Assembly (NCBI RefSeq): GCF_016306625.1
Contig: NZ_JACOII010000024.1
Coordinates: 42,608-106,607 of the forward strand
DNA: 64,000 nucleotides
DNA from: Xenorhabdus lircayensis
GTDB lineage: Bacteria; Pseudomonadota; Gammaproteobacteria; Enterobacterales; Enterobacteriaceae
Direction: 5' to 3'
Positions 1 to 12,493 of the stretch are shown here, piece after piece. How positions within the stretch are numbered: position 1 is the stretch's first letter; each line of letters starts with the position of its first letter. The position numbers were made by a program, and so were the translations under genes. The notes beneath the pieces are model-generated. The model was not told where the DNA came from, searched no databases, and saw only the letters and a program-made list of their open reading frames with translations.

Positions 1-45
1 AAATTACAGACTAAATCCGTACAGATTGAAACTAAGAGTCAATAG
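1..45 (+). CDS. C-terminal end of an upstream Nit1C-cluster gene (partial)
   Basis: Reading from base 1 gives 14 codons and a TAG stop at 43-45, just before the Shine-Dalgarno of the next gene. The next two genes match the last members of Nit1C nitrilase clusters, so this is plausibly the end of the preceding member (often an AIR-synthase-like protein). Too little sequence is present to identify it. Confidence 0.3.
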   Translation, partial: KLQTKSVQIETKSQ

Positions 46-56
46 GAGCCTATGTT

Positions 57-347
57 ATGCCCAGTGTGAATTTTACTGTGAAATGGCCTAATGGAGATCG
101 GGTTCAATATTATTCACCCTCAACGGTGATTTATGAGTATCTGTCCATTGGTCAGCGTTACCCAAGTACGCAGTTTTTGCATCAGGTTGAAAATGGCCTG
201 TATGCCGCATCGGAAAGAGTACGGGCACGTTATGGCTTTGCCTGTAGTTCAGCCATAGACAATCTGGCGATGATCAAACGCCAAGCCAAATTCTTCGAGC
301 TAAGTCCGGAAGATCAAATTGAAGTTATTGAAATGACGAAGAAATGA
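57..347 (+). CDS. MSMEG_0570 family (Nit1C cluster, NitG-like) small protein
   Basis: This 96-residue soluble protein has no signal peptide. Its N-terminal pattern F-x-V-x-W-P-x-G, followed by YSPSTVI and later ASERVRARYGFACSSA, matches what I recall of the MSMEG_0570 'nitrogen starvation response' family. The biochemical role of that family is unknown. It is found in Nit1C clusters together with a nitrilase, a radical SAM protein, a GNAT protein, an AIR-synthase-like protein and a flavoprotein. An AGGAG eight bases upstream selects the ATG at 57 over one at 52. The flavoprotein gene follows after 12 bases, indicating one operon whose earlier members lie before the window. Confidence 0.75.
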   Translation: MPSVNFTVKWPNGDRVQYYSPSTVIYEYLSIGQRYPSTQFLHQVENGLYAASERVRARYGFACSSAIDNLAMIKRQAKFFELSPEDQIEVIEMTKK

Positions 348-359
348 GAGAGATGTTCC

Positions 360-1652
360 ATGTTAAATATCCAAAATCAAATATTACAGCCAAATTATGA
401 TGTGGTGATTGTTGGTGGCGGTCAGGCAGGTTTATGTATCAGCCACTATTTGCAAAAAGCAGGTATTGACCATGTGGTGTTGGAAAAAGAATCCGAGTTG
501 ACCCATAGCTGGCGCCGTAAACGTTGGGATAATTTTACCTTGGTGACTCCGAACTGGCAGTGTCTATTGCCTGAACATCCTTATCGAGGACAAGATCCTG
601 ACGGCTTTATGAAAAAGCATGAAATTGTGGAATATCTGGATGAATTTATTGAAAAACTCAATCCTCCTGTCATCTTAAATATTCAGATAAAACAGGTGAA
701 AAAAGTGGCAGCACATAAGTTTGCCATTGAAACCAATCACGGTACAACCACAGCCAAACAGCTTGTGGTCGCCGCAGGTGGGTATCACACCCCGATTTAT
801 CCCAAACTAAGCGATGCCTTGCCTCACCATATAAAAGTGATGCATTCGGAAGAATATTTAAATGCCGATCAACTGCCTGAAGGTGCGGTGTTGGTGGTCG
901 GATCAGGGCAGTCTGGTGCGCAGATTGCCGAAGACTTACATCTGACAGGCAAAAAAGTCTACTTATCGACAGGCGATGCCCCACGTTGTGCTCGATTCTA
1001 TCGCGGTAAAGATGTGGTGAAATGGCTGTTTGATATGGGTTATTACGAAACTACTGTCAAAGATCATCGTTATAGTGAAGAAGTACGTAACAGTACCAAC
1101 CACTATGTCACAGGGCGTGATGGTGGACATGATATTGATCTGCGTAAATTTGCCTTAGAAGGAATGCAACTGTTCGGTCGTTTTGATGACTTTAAAGATG
1201 GTCAACTCTGGTTTAGACCCGATTTATCAGAAAACCTAGACCGTGCTGATGCTACTTATAATCGCATTAATGCTTCTATTGATGAGTATTTAGATAAAAA
1301 CAGTATTGCAACCAATGAACCTGCATCGGTGTATCAGCCTGTTTGGCAGCCTGAGCAGGAAATCACATCTATTGATTTAGCAGAAGAAAATATTACTTCA
1401 GTGATTTGGTGTATCGGTTTTAGACCAGATTATTCATGGATTGATTTAAATATTTTTCAAGCCAATGGTTATCCAAAACATGACCGTGGAATTACCATTG
1501 ATCCGGATGTCACGTTTATTGGTTTACCATGGTTATATACATGGGGCTCCGGGCGTTTTATGGGGATCGATCAGGATGCCGCCTATGTGGCACAGCATAT
1601 TAAGCAACAAATAAGTCAGCAAAATATCCATATTGTTGCAGAAATGACTTAG
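360..1652 (+). CDS. MSMEG_0569 family flavin-dependent oxidoreductase (Nit1C cluster, NitH-like)
   Basis: This 430-residue protein resembles flavin-containing monooxygenases. The N-terminal Rossmann motif VVIVGGGQAGL (about residues 16-26) should bind FAD. A second dinucleotide motif VLVVGSGQSGAQIAED (about 179-194) should bind NAD(P)H. The C-terminus has WCIGFRPDYSWI and a WGSGRFMGIDQDA segment. It appears to be the last gene of a Nit1C cluster, which in Pseudomonas has been linked to assimilation of cyanide or related nitriles; the reaction of this oxidase is not known. It is a cytoplasmic protein without an export signal. The assignment rests on overall resemblance plus the neighbouring MSMEG_0570-like gene. 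Confidence 0.75.
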   Translation: MLNIQNQILQPNYDVVIVGGGQAGLCISHYLQKAGIDHVVLEKESELTHSWRRKRWDNFTLVTPNWQCLLPEHPYRGQDPDGFMKKHEIVEYLDEFIEKLNPPVILNIQIKQVKKVAAHKFAIETNHGTTTAKQLVVAAGGYHTPIYPKLSDALPHHIKVMHSEEYLNADQLPEGAVLVVGSGQSGAQIAEDLHLTGKKVYLSTGDAPRCARFYRGKDVVKWLFDMGYYETTVKDHRYSEEVRNSTNHYVTGRDGGHDIDLRKFALEGMQLFGRFDDFKDGQLWFRPDLSENLDRADATYNRINASIDEYLDKNSIATNEPASVYQPVWQPEQEITSIDLAEENITSVIWCIGFRPDYSWIDLNIFQANGYPKHDRGITIDPDVTFIGLPWLYTWGSGRFMGIDQDAAYVAQHIKQQISQQNIHIVAEMT

Positions 1653-1706
1653 CAATAATTGTAAGACTCTGGCCTCAACATGCTGTTTCATGTCGTGCGG
1701 GCGCAG

Positions 1707-1752
1707 GCGCTGACAAAAATCAGCGGTTACTGGACAGATTGCCTGTAACCGC
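1707..1752 (-). terminator. Probable kdsA terminator
   Basis: On the minus strand, after the kdsA stop, an eight-base-pair stem (GCGGTTAC, 1745-1752, with GTAACCGC, 1723-1730) is followed by TGATTTTTG. A second small stem, CGCTGA/TCAGCG (1708-1726), overlaps the T-run. The convergent flavoprotein gene ends at 1652, so the structure may act in both directions. Confidence 0.55.
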
Positions 1753-1782
1753 ATTATCAAGAAAACCCGACAGGTTCAGTGA

Positions 1783-2715
<933 letters not shown>

Positions 2716-2727
2716 TTATGACGAGGT

Positions 2728-3537
2728 TCAATGAAGAATGATCCGTCTCTGCTCAATGGAGTTAATCTGCATTTTTATCATTTCTGAGATAGGGTCCTCA
2801 GGGCAGTGCTCCACAAAATAACTCAGATCCGAGACAGCGATATGATTGCAATCAAGCTGTGCATAAATCAGCCCCCGGTCACGGATTTCATACGGATCAT
2901 CGGGGTCAAACATCAACACGATTTCACTGGCTTTAAGCGCCAGTTCCATCTTTTTCTCTTCCATCAAAGAAACTTTAATAGTGTCGGTAACTTTACGTAC
3001 GATGCTGATGTTATCCGCTTCCTGTAGGTCTCTCTTTTCCAGACAAACAGTCGGGCCAATATTGCCTTTCAACCAGACATCAAGTGTATGTTCGTTGAGC
3101 GTATCGCCATTCATGGGATTAATAAACCATGTTGGTTCATCAACCAAATCAATCCGTAAGATTAGCTGTGTCGGGAATATGACAGGCTGTATTGGCAAAG
3201 CCAGCGCCTGAGCAATATGTGTGAATACGGTTCCGAGCGCTACGGGCGCACCTTGGCGTGAATGCAGAACACTATCCAGCCACAGGGTATCAGACAAACA
3301 GTACACCCCATTTGCTCCGCCGAACTTCCATTCTCGATAAAAAAGTGTCAACAATGACTGCAATTTTACTTTTGTGTCGGTAATAGAGGACAACTTCTGC
3401 TGGGCTTCTTCAACCAATGCAGCTAGCTGTTCAGTCACCAACATTTGAGGAAAATCAGGACGAATGGCCTGTGTTACTAGAATAATACCGTCAATCAGGG
3501 GAGTACTATTGAATTCATAATTAACTATGGGTTTCAT
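2728..3537 (-). CDS. sirB1: SirB1/YchA family protein
   Basis: This 269-residue protein belongs to the SirB1 (YchA) family: an N-terminal transglutaminase-like domain followed by a short tetratricopeptide region. The family sits in the prfA-prmC-kdsA locus of gamma-proteobacteria, but its biochemical role is not settled. The sequence GTVFTHIAQALALPIQPVIF is typical. It starts inside the 3' end of prmC (17-base overlap), indicating translational coupling. In E. coli a membrane protein gene, sirB2 (ychQ), lies between prmC and sirB1; it is absent here. Confidence 0.88.
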   Translation of the reverse strand: MKPIVNYEFNSTPLIDGIILVTQAIRPDFPQMLVTEQLAALVEEAQQKLSSITDTKVKLQSLLTLFYREWKFGGANGVYCLSDTLWLDSVLHSRQGAPVALGTVFTHIAQALALPIQPVIFPTQLILRIDLVDEPTWFINPMNGDTLNEHTLDVWLKGNIGPTVCLEKRDLQEADNISIVRKVTDTIKVSLMEEKKMELALKASEIVLMFDPDDPYEIRDRGLIYAQLDCNHIAVSDLSYFVEHCPEDPISEMIKMQINSIEQRRIILH

Positions 3538-4381
3538 TTTTATTCCATCGACCTACCGTGATACGTTCGTTACCACCATAATCTTGAAAAGTCGCTATCT
3601 GTTGATAACCTTTCTCCAAAAAAAGGTTTCTGACAACGATTCCCTGTTTCCAGCCATGTTCCAATAATAGCCACCCGTTTGGTAACAGGAAGTGGCGAGC
3701 CTGCGCCACAATTGTCTGCAAATCTGCCATGCCATTTTGTGCGGCAATCAATGCGGTGGCCGGTTCAAACCTGACATCTCCTTCACGCAGATGAGGATCA
3801 AGCTCATCAATATACGGAGGATTACTGACAATCATATCAAATTGTCGACCGACCACCGCAGAAAACCACTCACTTTGCAAAAAATTCACATTGTGAAAAG
3901 ACAATCTTTCCGCGTTTCTTTCAGCATTGTGTTTCGCCAATACCACCGCATCAGAGTTAATATCTACCCCTGTTACATGGCAATCATGTCGCTCACTTGC
4001 CAGCGCCAATGCAATTGCACCGGTTCCCGTACCAAGATCCAGAATCTGTGCCGGTAAATCAGGCAACAATTCCAAAGCTTTTTCAACCAGACATTCCGTA
4101 TCGGGACGTGGGATCAAGGTCGCGGGCGATACTGCAAAAGGCAGCGACCAAAATTCACGCTCGCCCACAATATAAGCGATCGGCTCTCCCTGAATGCGAC
4201 GAGCCAGCAAAGCATCAAGCTGACGGACTTCTTCCAATGAGATTAGTGTTTCATTGAATGCGATTAAATAAGTGCGGGAACGCCCTGTCACGTATTGCAA
4301 CAGGATTTCTGCATCACGCTTGGGGCTGTCACTTTCGGTCAACTGCATAGCTGCATGCTGGAGCCAATATTGAAAATTCAT
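3521..4381 (-). CDS. prmC: Peptide chain release factor N5-glutamine methyltransferase (PrmC)
   Basis: PrmC methylates the glutamine of the GGQ motif of release factors RF1 and RF2, using S-adenosylmethionine. The SAM-binding motif ILDLGTGTGAIALALA is near residues 114-129, and the family's substrate-binding NPPY motif (VSNPPYIDELDPHL) is near 183. The length of 286 residues is normal. I chose the ATG at 4381, which overlaps the prfA stop as TGATG; the codon before it at 4384 is TTG. Its substrate gene prfA lies immediately upstream, a widely conserved pairing. Confidence 0.95.
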   Translation of the reverse strand: MNFQYWLQHAAMQLTESDSPKRDAEILLQYVTGRSRTYLIAFNETLISLEEVRQLDALLARRIQGEPIAYIVGEREFWSLPFAVSPATLIPRPDTECLVEKALELLPDLPAQILDLGTGTGAIALALASERHDCHVTGVDINSDAVVLAKHNAERNAERLSFHNVNFLQSEWFSAVVGRQFDMIVSNPPYIDELDPHLREGDVRFEPATALIAAQNGMADLQTIVAQARHFLLPNGWLLLEHGWKQGIVVRNLFLEKGYQQIATFQDYGGNERITVGRWNKNETHS

Positions 4382-5463
4382 CAATCCTGCTCTGACAATG
4401 CGGATAATTGATCGGCCTGATATTCGGTAACGATAGGCTGGATAAGCATATCCAGTTTACCTTCCATCACTTCTTCAAGACGGTATAACGTTAAGTTGAT
4501 ACGGTGATCGGTAACTCGTCCCTGTGGAAAATTATAGGTACGGTTGCGATCTGAACGGTCGCCAGTGCCGAGCAAATTGCGGCGCTCAGAAGCCTCCGCT
4601 TCCTGACGTTTTCGCATTTCAGCAGCACGAATGCGCGCAGCAAGCACAGACATCGCTTTTGCCTTGTTTTTATGCTGGGAGCGCTCGTCCTGGCATTCTA
4701 CGACAATGCCCGTTGGAAGATGGGTAATTCGAATTGCTGAGTCAGTGGTATTGACGTGCTGCCCACCAGCACCGGAAGAGCGAAACGTATCAATTTTCAA
4801 ATCGCCGGGGCTGATTTCCGGTAATTCCGCTTCTGGGATTTCCGGCAGAATAGCCACAGTACAGGCAGAAGTGTGAATACGCCCCTGAGATTCTGTTTCC
4901 GGCACACGCTGAACACGATGACCGCCTGATTCAAACTTCAGATGACCATAAACTTGATCACCAGAAACTCTGGCAATCACTTCTTTATATCCACCATGTT
5001 CGCCCTCATTGGCGCTCATGATCTCAACTTTCCAGCGGCGCGATTCTGCATAACGGCTATACATGCGGAATAAATCCCCGGCAAATATCGCAGCCTCATC
5101 ACCACCGGTTCCTGCACGAACTTCAAGGAAACAGCTACGCTCATCGTCCGGATCTTTTGGTAATAACAGCAGTTGTAGTTGCTGTTCCAACTCTTCATTA
5201 CGAATTTTTGCGGCTTTGAGTTCTTCCTGCGCCATTTCCCGCATTTCGGGATCATCAAGCATCATCTCAGCTGTTTCAATATCATCCTGAACGCTTTTCC
5301 AAGCTTTAAAACAGTTAGTCACATCGGTAAGTTGAGCATATTCCTTTGATAATGCACGGAAACGCTCTTGCGCAGCGATCACTTCAGCATCACCGAGGTG
5401 AACCAAAACTTCTTCATGGCGTTCTTGTAATGCTTCCAATTTAGCGACAATAGAAGGCTTCAT
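4381..5463 (-). CDS. prfA: Peptide chain release factor 1 (RF1)
   Basis: RF1 recognises UAA and UAG stop codons and triggers hydrolysis of peptidyl-tRNA. The catalytic GGQ lies in [17 protein letters not shown] (about residues 228-244) and is the target of the PrmC methyltransferase encoded next. The 360-residue length equals that of E. coli RF1. The start is the ATG at 5463. It is transcribed with hemA, which ends 30 bases upstream, as in other enterobacteria. Confidence 0.97.
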   Translation of the reverse strand: MKPSIVAKLEALQERHEEVLVHLGDAEVIAAQERFRALSKEYAQLTDVTNCFKAWKSVQDDIETAEMMLDDPEMREMAQEELKAAKIRNEELEQQLQLLLLPKDPDDERSCFLEVRAGTGGDEAAIFAGDLFRMYSRYAESRRWKVEIMSANEGEHGGYKEVIARVSGDQVYGHLKFESGGHRVQRVPETESQGRIHTSACTVAILPEIPEAELPEISPGDLKIDTFRSSGAGGQHVNTTDSAIRITHLPTGIVVECQDERSQHKNKAKAMSVLAARIRAAEMRKRQEAEASERRNLLGTGDRSDRNRTYNFPQGRVTDHRINLTLYRLEEVMEGKLDMLIQPIVTEYQADQLSALSEQD

Positions 5464-5493
5464 TCGTAATATCAGACCTTATTTAGAATAGGG

Positions 5494-6756
5494 TTAGTTA
5501 TGATCCAGCCCAAGGCTGTCCCGTAATAGATTCAGGCGTTCCAAATCACCATCACTGGCAGCCTGTTGGAGAGATTTAGTTGGTGTATGGATCAGACGAT
5601 TCGTCAATTGGTGAGTCAATTGGTTGATGATCTGTTCAGCATCCGCACCCTGCCTTATGGACATCAATGCTTTTGCCGTCATCTCAGCTCTGATTTTCTC
5701 TGCTTGTTCTCGATATTCGCGAATTGTATTAACCGCCCCCTGAGAACGCAACCAATCCATGAAATGGATGCTTTCTTGTTGCACAATGTTTTCCGCAACA
5801 ACCGCAGCAGCTTTACGTTGAGCAAGGTTCTTCTGAATAATGGCCTGTAAATCGTCCACGCTATACAAATAGACATCGCTCAATTTTTCAACATCCGGCT
5901 CAATATCACGGGGAACGGCAATGTCGATCAACAGCATCGGCTGGTTGCGACGTAATTTCAACGCCCGTTCGACCATGCCTTTACCAATAATCGGTAATGG
6001 GCTGGCGGTAGAACTGATCACAATATCGGCTTCAGCCAATCGGGTATCGATGTCCGGCAGGGAAATGACTTCCGCATTGACTTCACTGGCAAGCTTCTGC
6101 GCCCTATCTCTTGTGCGATTGGCGATCATCATTTGACGCACACCATGCTCCTTGAGGTGACGAGCCACCAGTTCAATCGTTTCCCCTGCTCCCACCAACA
6201 GGATGCTCAATTGAGAAAGAGATTCGAAAATTTGCCGGGCAAGCGTACAAGCGGCAAACGCCACAGAAACGGCATTTGCACCAATCTCAGTTTCTGTTCT
6301 GACTCGCTTCGCCACCGAGAAAGATTTTTGGAACAGGCGTTCCAGCTCACCCGATAAAGACTGATAATTTTGCGACTCGGCGAATGCTTTTTTCACCTGC
6401 CCTAATATCTGCGGTTCTCCCAATACAAGAGAATCCAAGCCGCTCGCTACTCGCATCAAGTGGCTGACTGCTTCATTATCCAAATGCCAATAGAGGCTTT
6501 CTTCCAGATCATCAGGATTAAGCTGATGATATCCACATAGCCAATTAATTAACTGTTCTTTAAAATTATCCTGCTGTTCAACACTGAGATAGAGCTCCGT
6601 ACGGTTGCAAGTTGACAGCACAACGCCGCCTCGCACCAACGGTTGCTGGAGCAAGTTATCAAGCGCAAGCCCTATCGTGTCAGGAGAAAAGGCCACCCGC
6701 TCACGTAAAGAAACAGGCGCTGTTTTATGGTTGATACCGAGTGCTAATAAAGTCAT
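5494..6756 (-). CDS. hemA: Glutamyl-tRNA reductase (HemA)
   Basis: HemA performs the first committed step of C5-pathway tetrapyrrole synthesis, NADPH-dependent reduction of glutamyl-tRNA to glutamate-1-semialdehyde. The N-terminus [19 protein letters not shown] and the catalytic-cysteine motif [12 protein letters not shown] (cysteine near residue 50) are typical, as is the NADPH-binding segment [17 protein letters not shown] near 184. The length of 420 residues is normal. It is the first gene of the hemA-prfA-prmC-sirB1-kdsA unit and is divergent from lolB across about 330 bases. Confidence 0.97.
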   Translation of the reverse strand: MTLLALGINHKTAPVSLRERVAFSPDTIGLALDNLLQQPLVRGGVVLSTCNRTELYLSVEQQDNFKEQLINWLCGYHQLNPDDLEESLYWHLDNEAVSHLMRVASGLDSLVLGEPQILGQVKKAFAESQNYQSLSGELERLFQKSFSVAKRVRTETEIGANAVSVAFAACTLARQIFESLSQLSILLVGAGETIELVARHLKEHGVRQMMIANRTRDRAQKLASEVNAEVISLPDIDTRLAEADIVISSTASPLPIIGKGMVERALKLRRNQPMLLIDIAVPRDIEPDVEKLSDVYLYSVDDLQAIIQKNLAQRKAAAVVAENIVQQESIHFMDWLRSQGAVNTIREYREQAEKIRAEMTAKALMSIRQGADAEQIINQLTHQLTNRLIHTPTKSLQQAASDGDLERLNLLRDSLGLDHN

Positions 6757-6975
6757 CTTAACTGCGTTGAGTTATCACAAGGATCAAATTCATGATGATA
6801 TTAAGAATTATTCTCATAAACTCACACCCTTCATAAGGACTCTCATTGGCCGAGCATTTTACTTGATGCATCAGTTCAATAAAAGCCAATCGGACGGTTC
6901 CGCTGCAATTTATTCGAGAATTATTGCCAAATTTTCGCTAAATTAGCTTCTTAATTATAGAATTGGATGGCACAT

Positions 6976-7065
6976 CCTATACCCAAGAGCCTTCAAGCCA
7001 ATATTATTCAAGCTCGTATTACTCAAGCTAGTATTATTCAAGCTAATAGTATTCAAGTTTCAAAC
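6976..7065 (+). repeat. Five-copy 15-bp tandem repeat next to an ERIC-end-like motif
   Basis: TTCAAG (once CTCAAG) recurs at exactly 15-base intervals, at 6992, 7007, 7022, 7037 and 7052, with similar nine-base spacers of the type CTNNTATTA. The first copy overlaps ACCCAAGAGCCTTCAAG, which resembles the end of the ERIC-type repeats seen elsewhere in the window. The array ends 25 bases before the lolB start. It is in frame with lolB and would encode a degenerate I-I-Q-A-x repeat if an upstream start were used, but it is probably untranslated leader. Confidence 0.75.
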
Positions 7066-7089
7066 TCTCCTATTGCCAAGGGTTACCGT

Positions 7090-7706
7090 ATGAAAATGTC
7101 TTCGTTTTTTCGTTTGCTTCCCCTCTCCGGTGTTTTATTGACTGCTTGTACAGTCACACAGCCCCCCACGGGCACCGGATCAGCGGATACCCCACAATGG
7201 CATGCCCGTGAACAGCAACTGCAAACGCTGGAGCATTACCAGACCCGAGGTTCTTTCGCTTATCTGGCAAATGAAAAAAAAGTGTATGCCCGCTTTTTCT
7301 GGCAACAATATTCGCAGGATAATTATAAATTACTGCTGCTAAATCCACTGGGTACAACAGAATTAGAATTATTTGTCAAACCGAATATGATACAGCTCAC
7401 TGACAATAACGGTAAAAAATATCTCAGTGATGATCCTGAATCCTTAATTTACCAGCTTACTAATATGAATATCCCTCTGGATAACCTGAAACATTGGATT
7501 ATCGGTTTACCCGGTAATGCCAAAGATTTCCAGCTGGATGCAAATTACCTGCTTAAATCCGTGAGTGACCCAAAAAATGGTGAAATTTGGCAGGTAAATT
7601 ATCAGGGGTACGATACCTCAACGACTCCTGCTTTACCCAATCGCCTGGAAATCACCCAAGGAAATAACCGCATAAAATTAAAAATGGATAACTGGACGAC
7701 TCAATA

Positions 7707-7707
<1 letters not shown>
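7090..7707 (+). CDS. lolB: Outer-membrane lipoprotein insertase (LolB)
   Basis: LolB is the outer-membrane lipoprotein that accepts lipoproteins from the periplasmic carrier LolA and inserts them into the outer membrane. The start at 7090 gives 205 residues, the usual size, with a lipoprotein signal ending in the lipobox LLTAC (cysteine near residue 20) and an AAGGG seven bases upstream. The same frame is open to 6967 but that segment consists of a 15-bp tandem repeat. The mature protein contains the family segments RGSFAYL and [14 protein letters not shown]. Its stop overlaps the ispE start, and lolB-ispE-prs is the conserved order. Confidence 0.93.
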
Positions 7708-9619
<1,912 letters not shown>

Positions 9620-9685
9620 TGTTTAAGATTTAGCGTAAATATTAAGCGCAAACTTATTCAAGTGATTAAATAAATCATTGTCTGG

Positions 9686-9722
9686 AAAACCCCGTTACTA
9701 CATTCGAAGTAACGGGGTTTTT
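9686..9722 (+). terminator. Rho-independent terminator of the lolB-ispE-prs operon
   Basis: The stem AACCCCGTTACT/AGTAACGGGGTT has a short CATTCGA loop, is preceded by an A-run and is followed by TTTTT. It lies 66 bases after the prs stop. Confidence 0.92.
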
Positions 9723-10243
9723 CTGTTTATTTAACAAGATTAACTAATATTTTCATTATAAACTATAACTCTTATAAATCTTAAATCACCTAAAACAATT
9801 AATTATATCAATTAATTATCAAGTTAACCTCAAGCCTTATCAAAATAATAATCCAGTAAATTTATAAACATAAGAAAAGAACTGTATTCCGAAAATACAA
9901 CAATTCATCTGGTACGTCCAGTTGCCAAAAGCTCAACAATACTGGTGTCATTAAAAAGTTGCTGCTAACCTGTGAAACGGTCGATGGCGGCAGATTTTTA
10001 CTTCTGACGCCACAAAACAATATCAACAGGAAATATTATTTCCAATCTAAAAAAATAAATATTACTAATGTAATAGACTATCGATATCTAAAACTAAGGT
10101 TATGGCTTCTTTCAGCCTGAATCCAGTGGGAGCATTATTTAAATCAGCACCTCCAACTTCATTATAAGGGGAGGCCGCCGGATGCTTTTCATTAAAAGAC
10201 GATATGTTGATCAATAAAAAAACCACTTTTAAGGAGAGTGCCG
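9723..10243 (+). other. AT-rich intergenic region without a recognisable gene
   Basis: About 520 bases separate the prs terminator from the first autotransporter gene. In E. coli the dauA (ychM) transporter gene follows prs; I see no trace of it. The stretch is strongly AT-rich and presumably holds the promoter and leader of the lipase gene, whose AAGGAG is at 10231-10236. No convincing promoter hexamers could be chosen. Confidence 0.5.
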
Positions 10244-12196
10244 ATGAAAAAGGCATTTTTATTCACACCTGCACTATTAGCGCTTTCAATCAATGCCATT
10301 TCTACTGCCAATGCTTATGACAAGATGTATGTCTTTGGTGATAGCCTGAGTGATGTTGGGAATAAAGGAAGATATACGACAGATGGAGCTACAAGTCAGT
10401 TATATGATGAATACCTTTCGAAGCAACTTACTGGCAGTGATTTAAAAGCATCCAATGATGGTGGTACTAATTACGCTTACGGTGGTGCTACTGCCAATAA
10501 AGGTGAGAATAATACGCAAGAGCAGGTAGACAACTACCTGAATTCCCATAACAACCGTGCAGATTCTAACAGTGTATATATTCACTGGATTGGTGGTAAC
10601 GATCTTGCCGCAGCTTTAGATCCAAATGAAAAAGACCCACTTGGCGTTGTTACAACCAGTGCCAACGCAGCCGCAGAACAGATCAATCAGCTTGTCAAAG
10701 CGGGGGCTGGGCTAATTATTGCTCCTACCGTTCCTGATGTTGGTACCACTCCTAAGTTATTGGAAACTATAATTTATGGTGCATTAGAAAAAGTTGGTAC
10801 CCCTCAACTAGAAATTATAGGTGCTCTACAAAAAATTCATACAAAGATTAACCAAGAAACTATCCCCAATGATATTTATCGTAATCAGGGTATCCAAAAA
10901 GTTTTTCATGAATTAGCGAAACAAGCAGAAGAAGACGGCTCCAAAATCCCAGCAGAGCAAATTGAGAAAATGCTTAATGCTGCTTACGATAAAGCCAGCA
11001 AAAGCGCTTCAGATCTCACCGATCTCTATAACAACTCGGTAGACGAAAAAATCAGCCAAAGCAACGGCAATATCTTACGTGCTGATATCAATGGGCTGCT
11101 GCTTGAAGTGATCTCCAATCCTCTGATTTACGGTATTCAAAATACGTTAGGTTATGCCTGTGCACAAGGAGAAGAGGCCGATAAATGTTCCTCCAAAGAC
11201 CCAGGATTTACGGATGATAAAAATTTTTTATTCTCTGATAATTTCCACCCAACTCCGTTAACGCATCAGATTTCGAGTCAATACGTTACCTCCATCCACG
11301 ATGCACCATCACAGGTAATGACCCTTAACCAAGTCAACCGTGCGCCAGTTAAAAGTGCCCTCTCTTCCCTTGATGGTCACCTGCAACAACTGCGCAATGG
11401 CGGCAATGATCAGGGCAAAATCAGTGTCTTCGGTGGTTATACCGGCAATCAGGACAAAACCTTCACGCTGGGTGGTGATTACCAGTTAGTAGATAACCTG
11501 CTGTTAGGTGCGATGTACTCTAACTACAAGGAGGAGCGCTCTCCAACCACTAACTTCTCTTATGAAGGGCGTGGTCATGTTCTGACAGCTTATGCACTGT
11601 GGAACTATTACAATAACGGCTGGCTGAGTGGTGATTTCCATTATTCACGCACCAATTATGACAGCCTGACCCGTACCATCCAGCTTGGTCAAGCCACACG
11701 CAGGGAAACAGGCGCTACCACAGGTAAACAGTGGGGAACTCGTATTACCGCAGGTTGGGACATTCCTGTCACCAACTACCTGACCACCAGCCCAATCGTT
11801 CAATATGCTTGGGATAAAGGTGATATCGACGGCTATCGTGAATCCGGCAACAATAACACCTCCATGCATTTTGGTGCCCAAGACTACACTTCCAAAGTTG
11901 GAACACTGGGTTGGCGTGTAGATACTAATCTGGGCCGTTTCAATCCTTACGCCTCTGTCCAATTCAATCACCAATTTGGTGATACAAGCTATAAACTGCG
12001 CGGTGCCATTAATTCCACCAAAACTTCCTTTGCGCGGGAAAGTGGCAAACAGAGCACTAACTGGCGTCAATATACTGTCGGTGTGAACGCGAACCTGATC
12101 AATAATGTGCGTGGTTTTGTTTCAGTTACCCGTAATGACGGCAGTGCTCAAGATCCTAACTACAATTTCAGTTTAGGTATCAACGCCAGCTTCTAA
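10244..12196 (+). CDS. GDSL autotransporter lipase/esterase, copy 1
   Basis: This 650-residue protein has a cleavable signal peptide (MKKAFLFTPALLALS, cleavage after NA near residue 24), a GDSL hydrolase passenger and a C-terminal autotransporter beta-barrel ending in phenylalanine. The passenger carries VFGDSLSDVGN near residues 30-40 (nucleophilic serine), WIGGNDL (block III), and SDNFHPT near 330, which supplies the Asp-His pair. This places it with EstA/Xenorhabdus-type lipases that hydrolyse lipids or Tween at the cell surface. The ATG at 10244 is seven bases from AAGGAG; a GTG two codons earlier is unlikely. A terminator separates it from its paralogue downstream. Confidence 0.9.
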   Translation: MKKAFLFTPALLALSINAISTANAYDKMYVFGDSLSDVGNKGRYTTDGATSQLYDEYLSKQLTGSDLKASNDGGTNYAYGGATANKGENNTQEQVDNYLNSHNNRADSNSVYIHWIGGNDLAAALDPNEKDPLGVVTTSANAAAEQINQLVKAGAGLIIAPTVPDVGTTPKLLETIIYGALEKVGTPQLEIIGALQKIHTKINQETIPNDIYRNQGIQKVFHELAKQAEEDGSKIPAEQIEKMLNAAYDKASKSASDLTDLYNNSVDEKISQSNGNILRADINGLLLEVISNPLIYGIQNTLGYACAQGEEADKCSSKDPGFTDDKNFLFSDNFHPTPLTHQISSQYVTSIHDAPSQVMTLNQVNRAPVKSALSSLDGHLQQLRNGGNDQGKISVFGGYTGNQDKTFTLGGDYQLVDNLLLGAMYSNYKEERSPTTNFSYEGRGHVLTAYALWNYYNNGWLSGDFHYSRTNYDSLTRTIQLGQATRRETGATTGKQWGTRITAGWDIPVTNYLTTSPIVQYAWDKGDIDGYRESGNNNTSMHFGAQDYTSKVGTLGWRVDTNLGRFNPYASVQFNHQFGDTSYKLRGAINSTKTSFARESGKQSTNWRQYTVGVNANLINNVRGFVSVTRNDGSAQDPNYNFSLGINASF

Positions 12197-12264
12197 TGCT
12201 GTATAAATAAATCGATATAAATAAGCTATCGAAAAACAGAAATAGAACAAGAACACCCAATCAG

Positions 12265-12301
12265 AAACGCAAGACAATGAATATCACTGTCTTGCGTTTT
12301 T
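12265..12301 (+). terminator. Rho-independent terminator after autotransporter lipase 1
   Basis: The stem AACGCAAGACA/TGTCTTGCGTT has an ATGAATATCAC loop and is followed by a T-rich run. It lies about 70 bases after the stop codon and implies that the second lipase gene has its own promoter in the roughly 190 bases that follow. Confidence 0.9.
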
Positions 12302-12493
12302 GTTTTTTCGCCATTCAATATTCGTATATATACGCCGACATGACGTTGATCTTCCGTATATGTAGCTCGAAGTATTATCAAACTGAAATAATCAGAAAAT
12401 CGGCCCTCAACCAGAGAGAATGGATAAATGATCTTTTAATTCACGGTTTTGTGCTGACGTAAAAATAGTGAGCTACTTTTCAGGAGAACTACG

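Noticed and set aside
6992..7057. 15-bp repeats before lolB considered as a CRISPR-like array
   Set aside because: The period is only 15 bases, the spacers are near-identical, and no cas genes are present.
11645..12070. 141-codon open frame on the minus strand
   Set aside because: It is entirely antisense to the conserved barrel of the first autotransporter gene and has no ribosome-binding site or family motif.
12277..12462. 61-codon frame between the two autotransporter genes
   Set aside because: It begins inside the terminator hairpin and has no ribosome-binding site.
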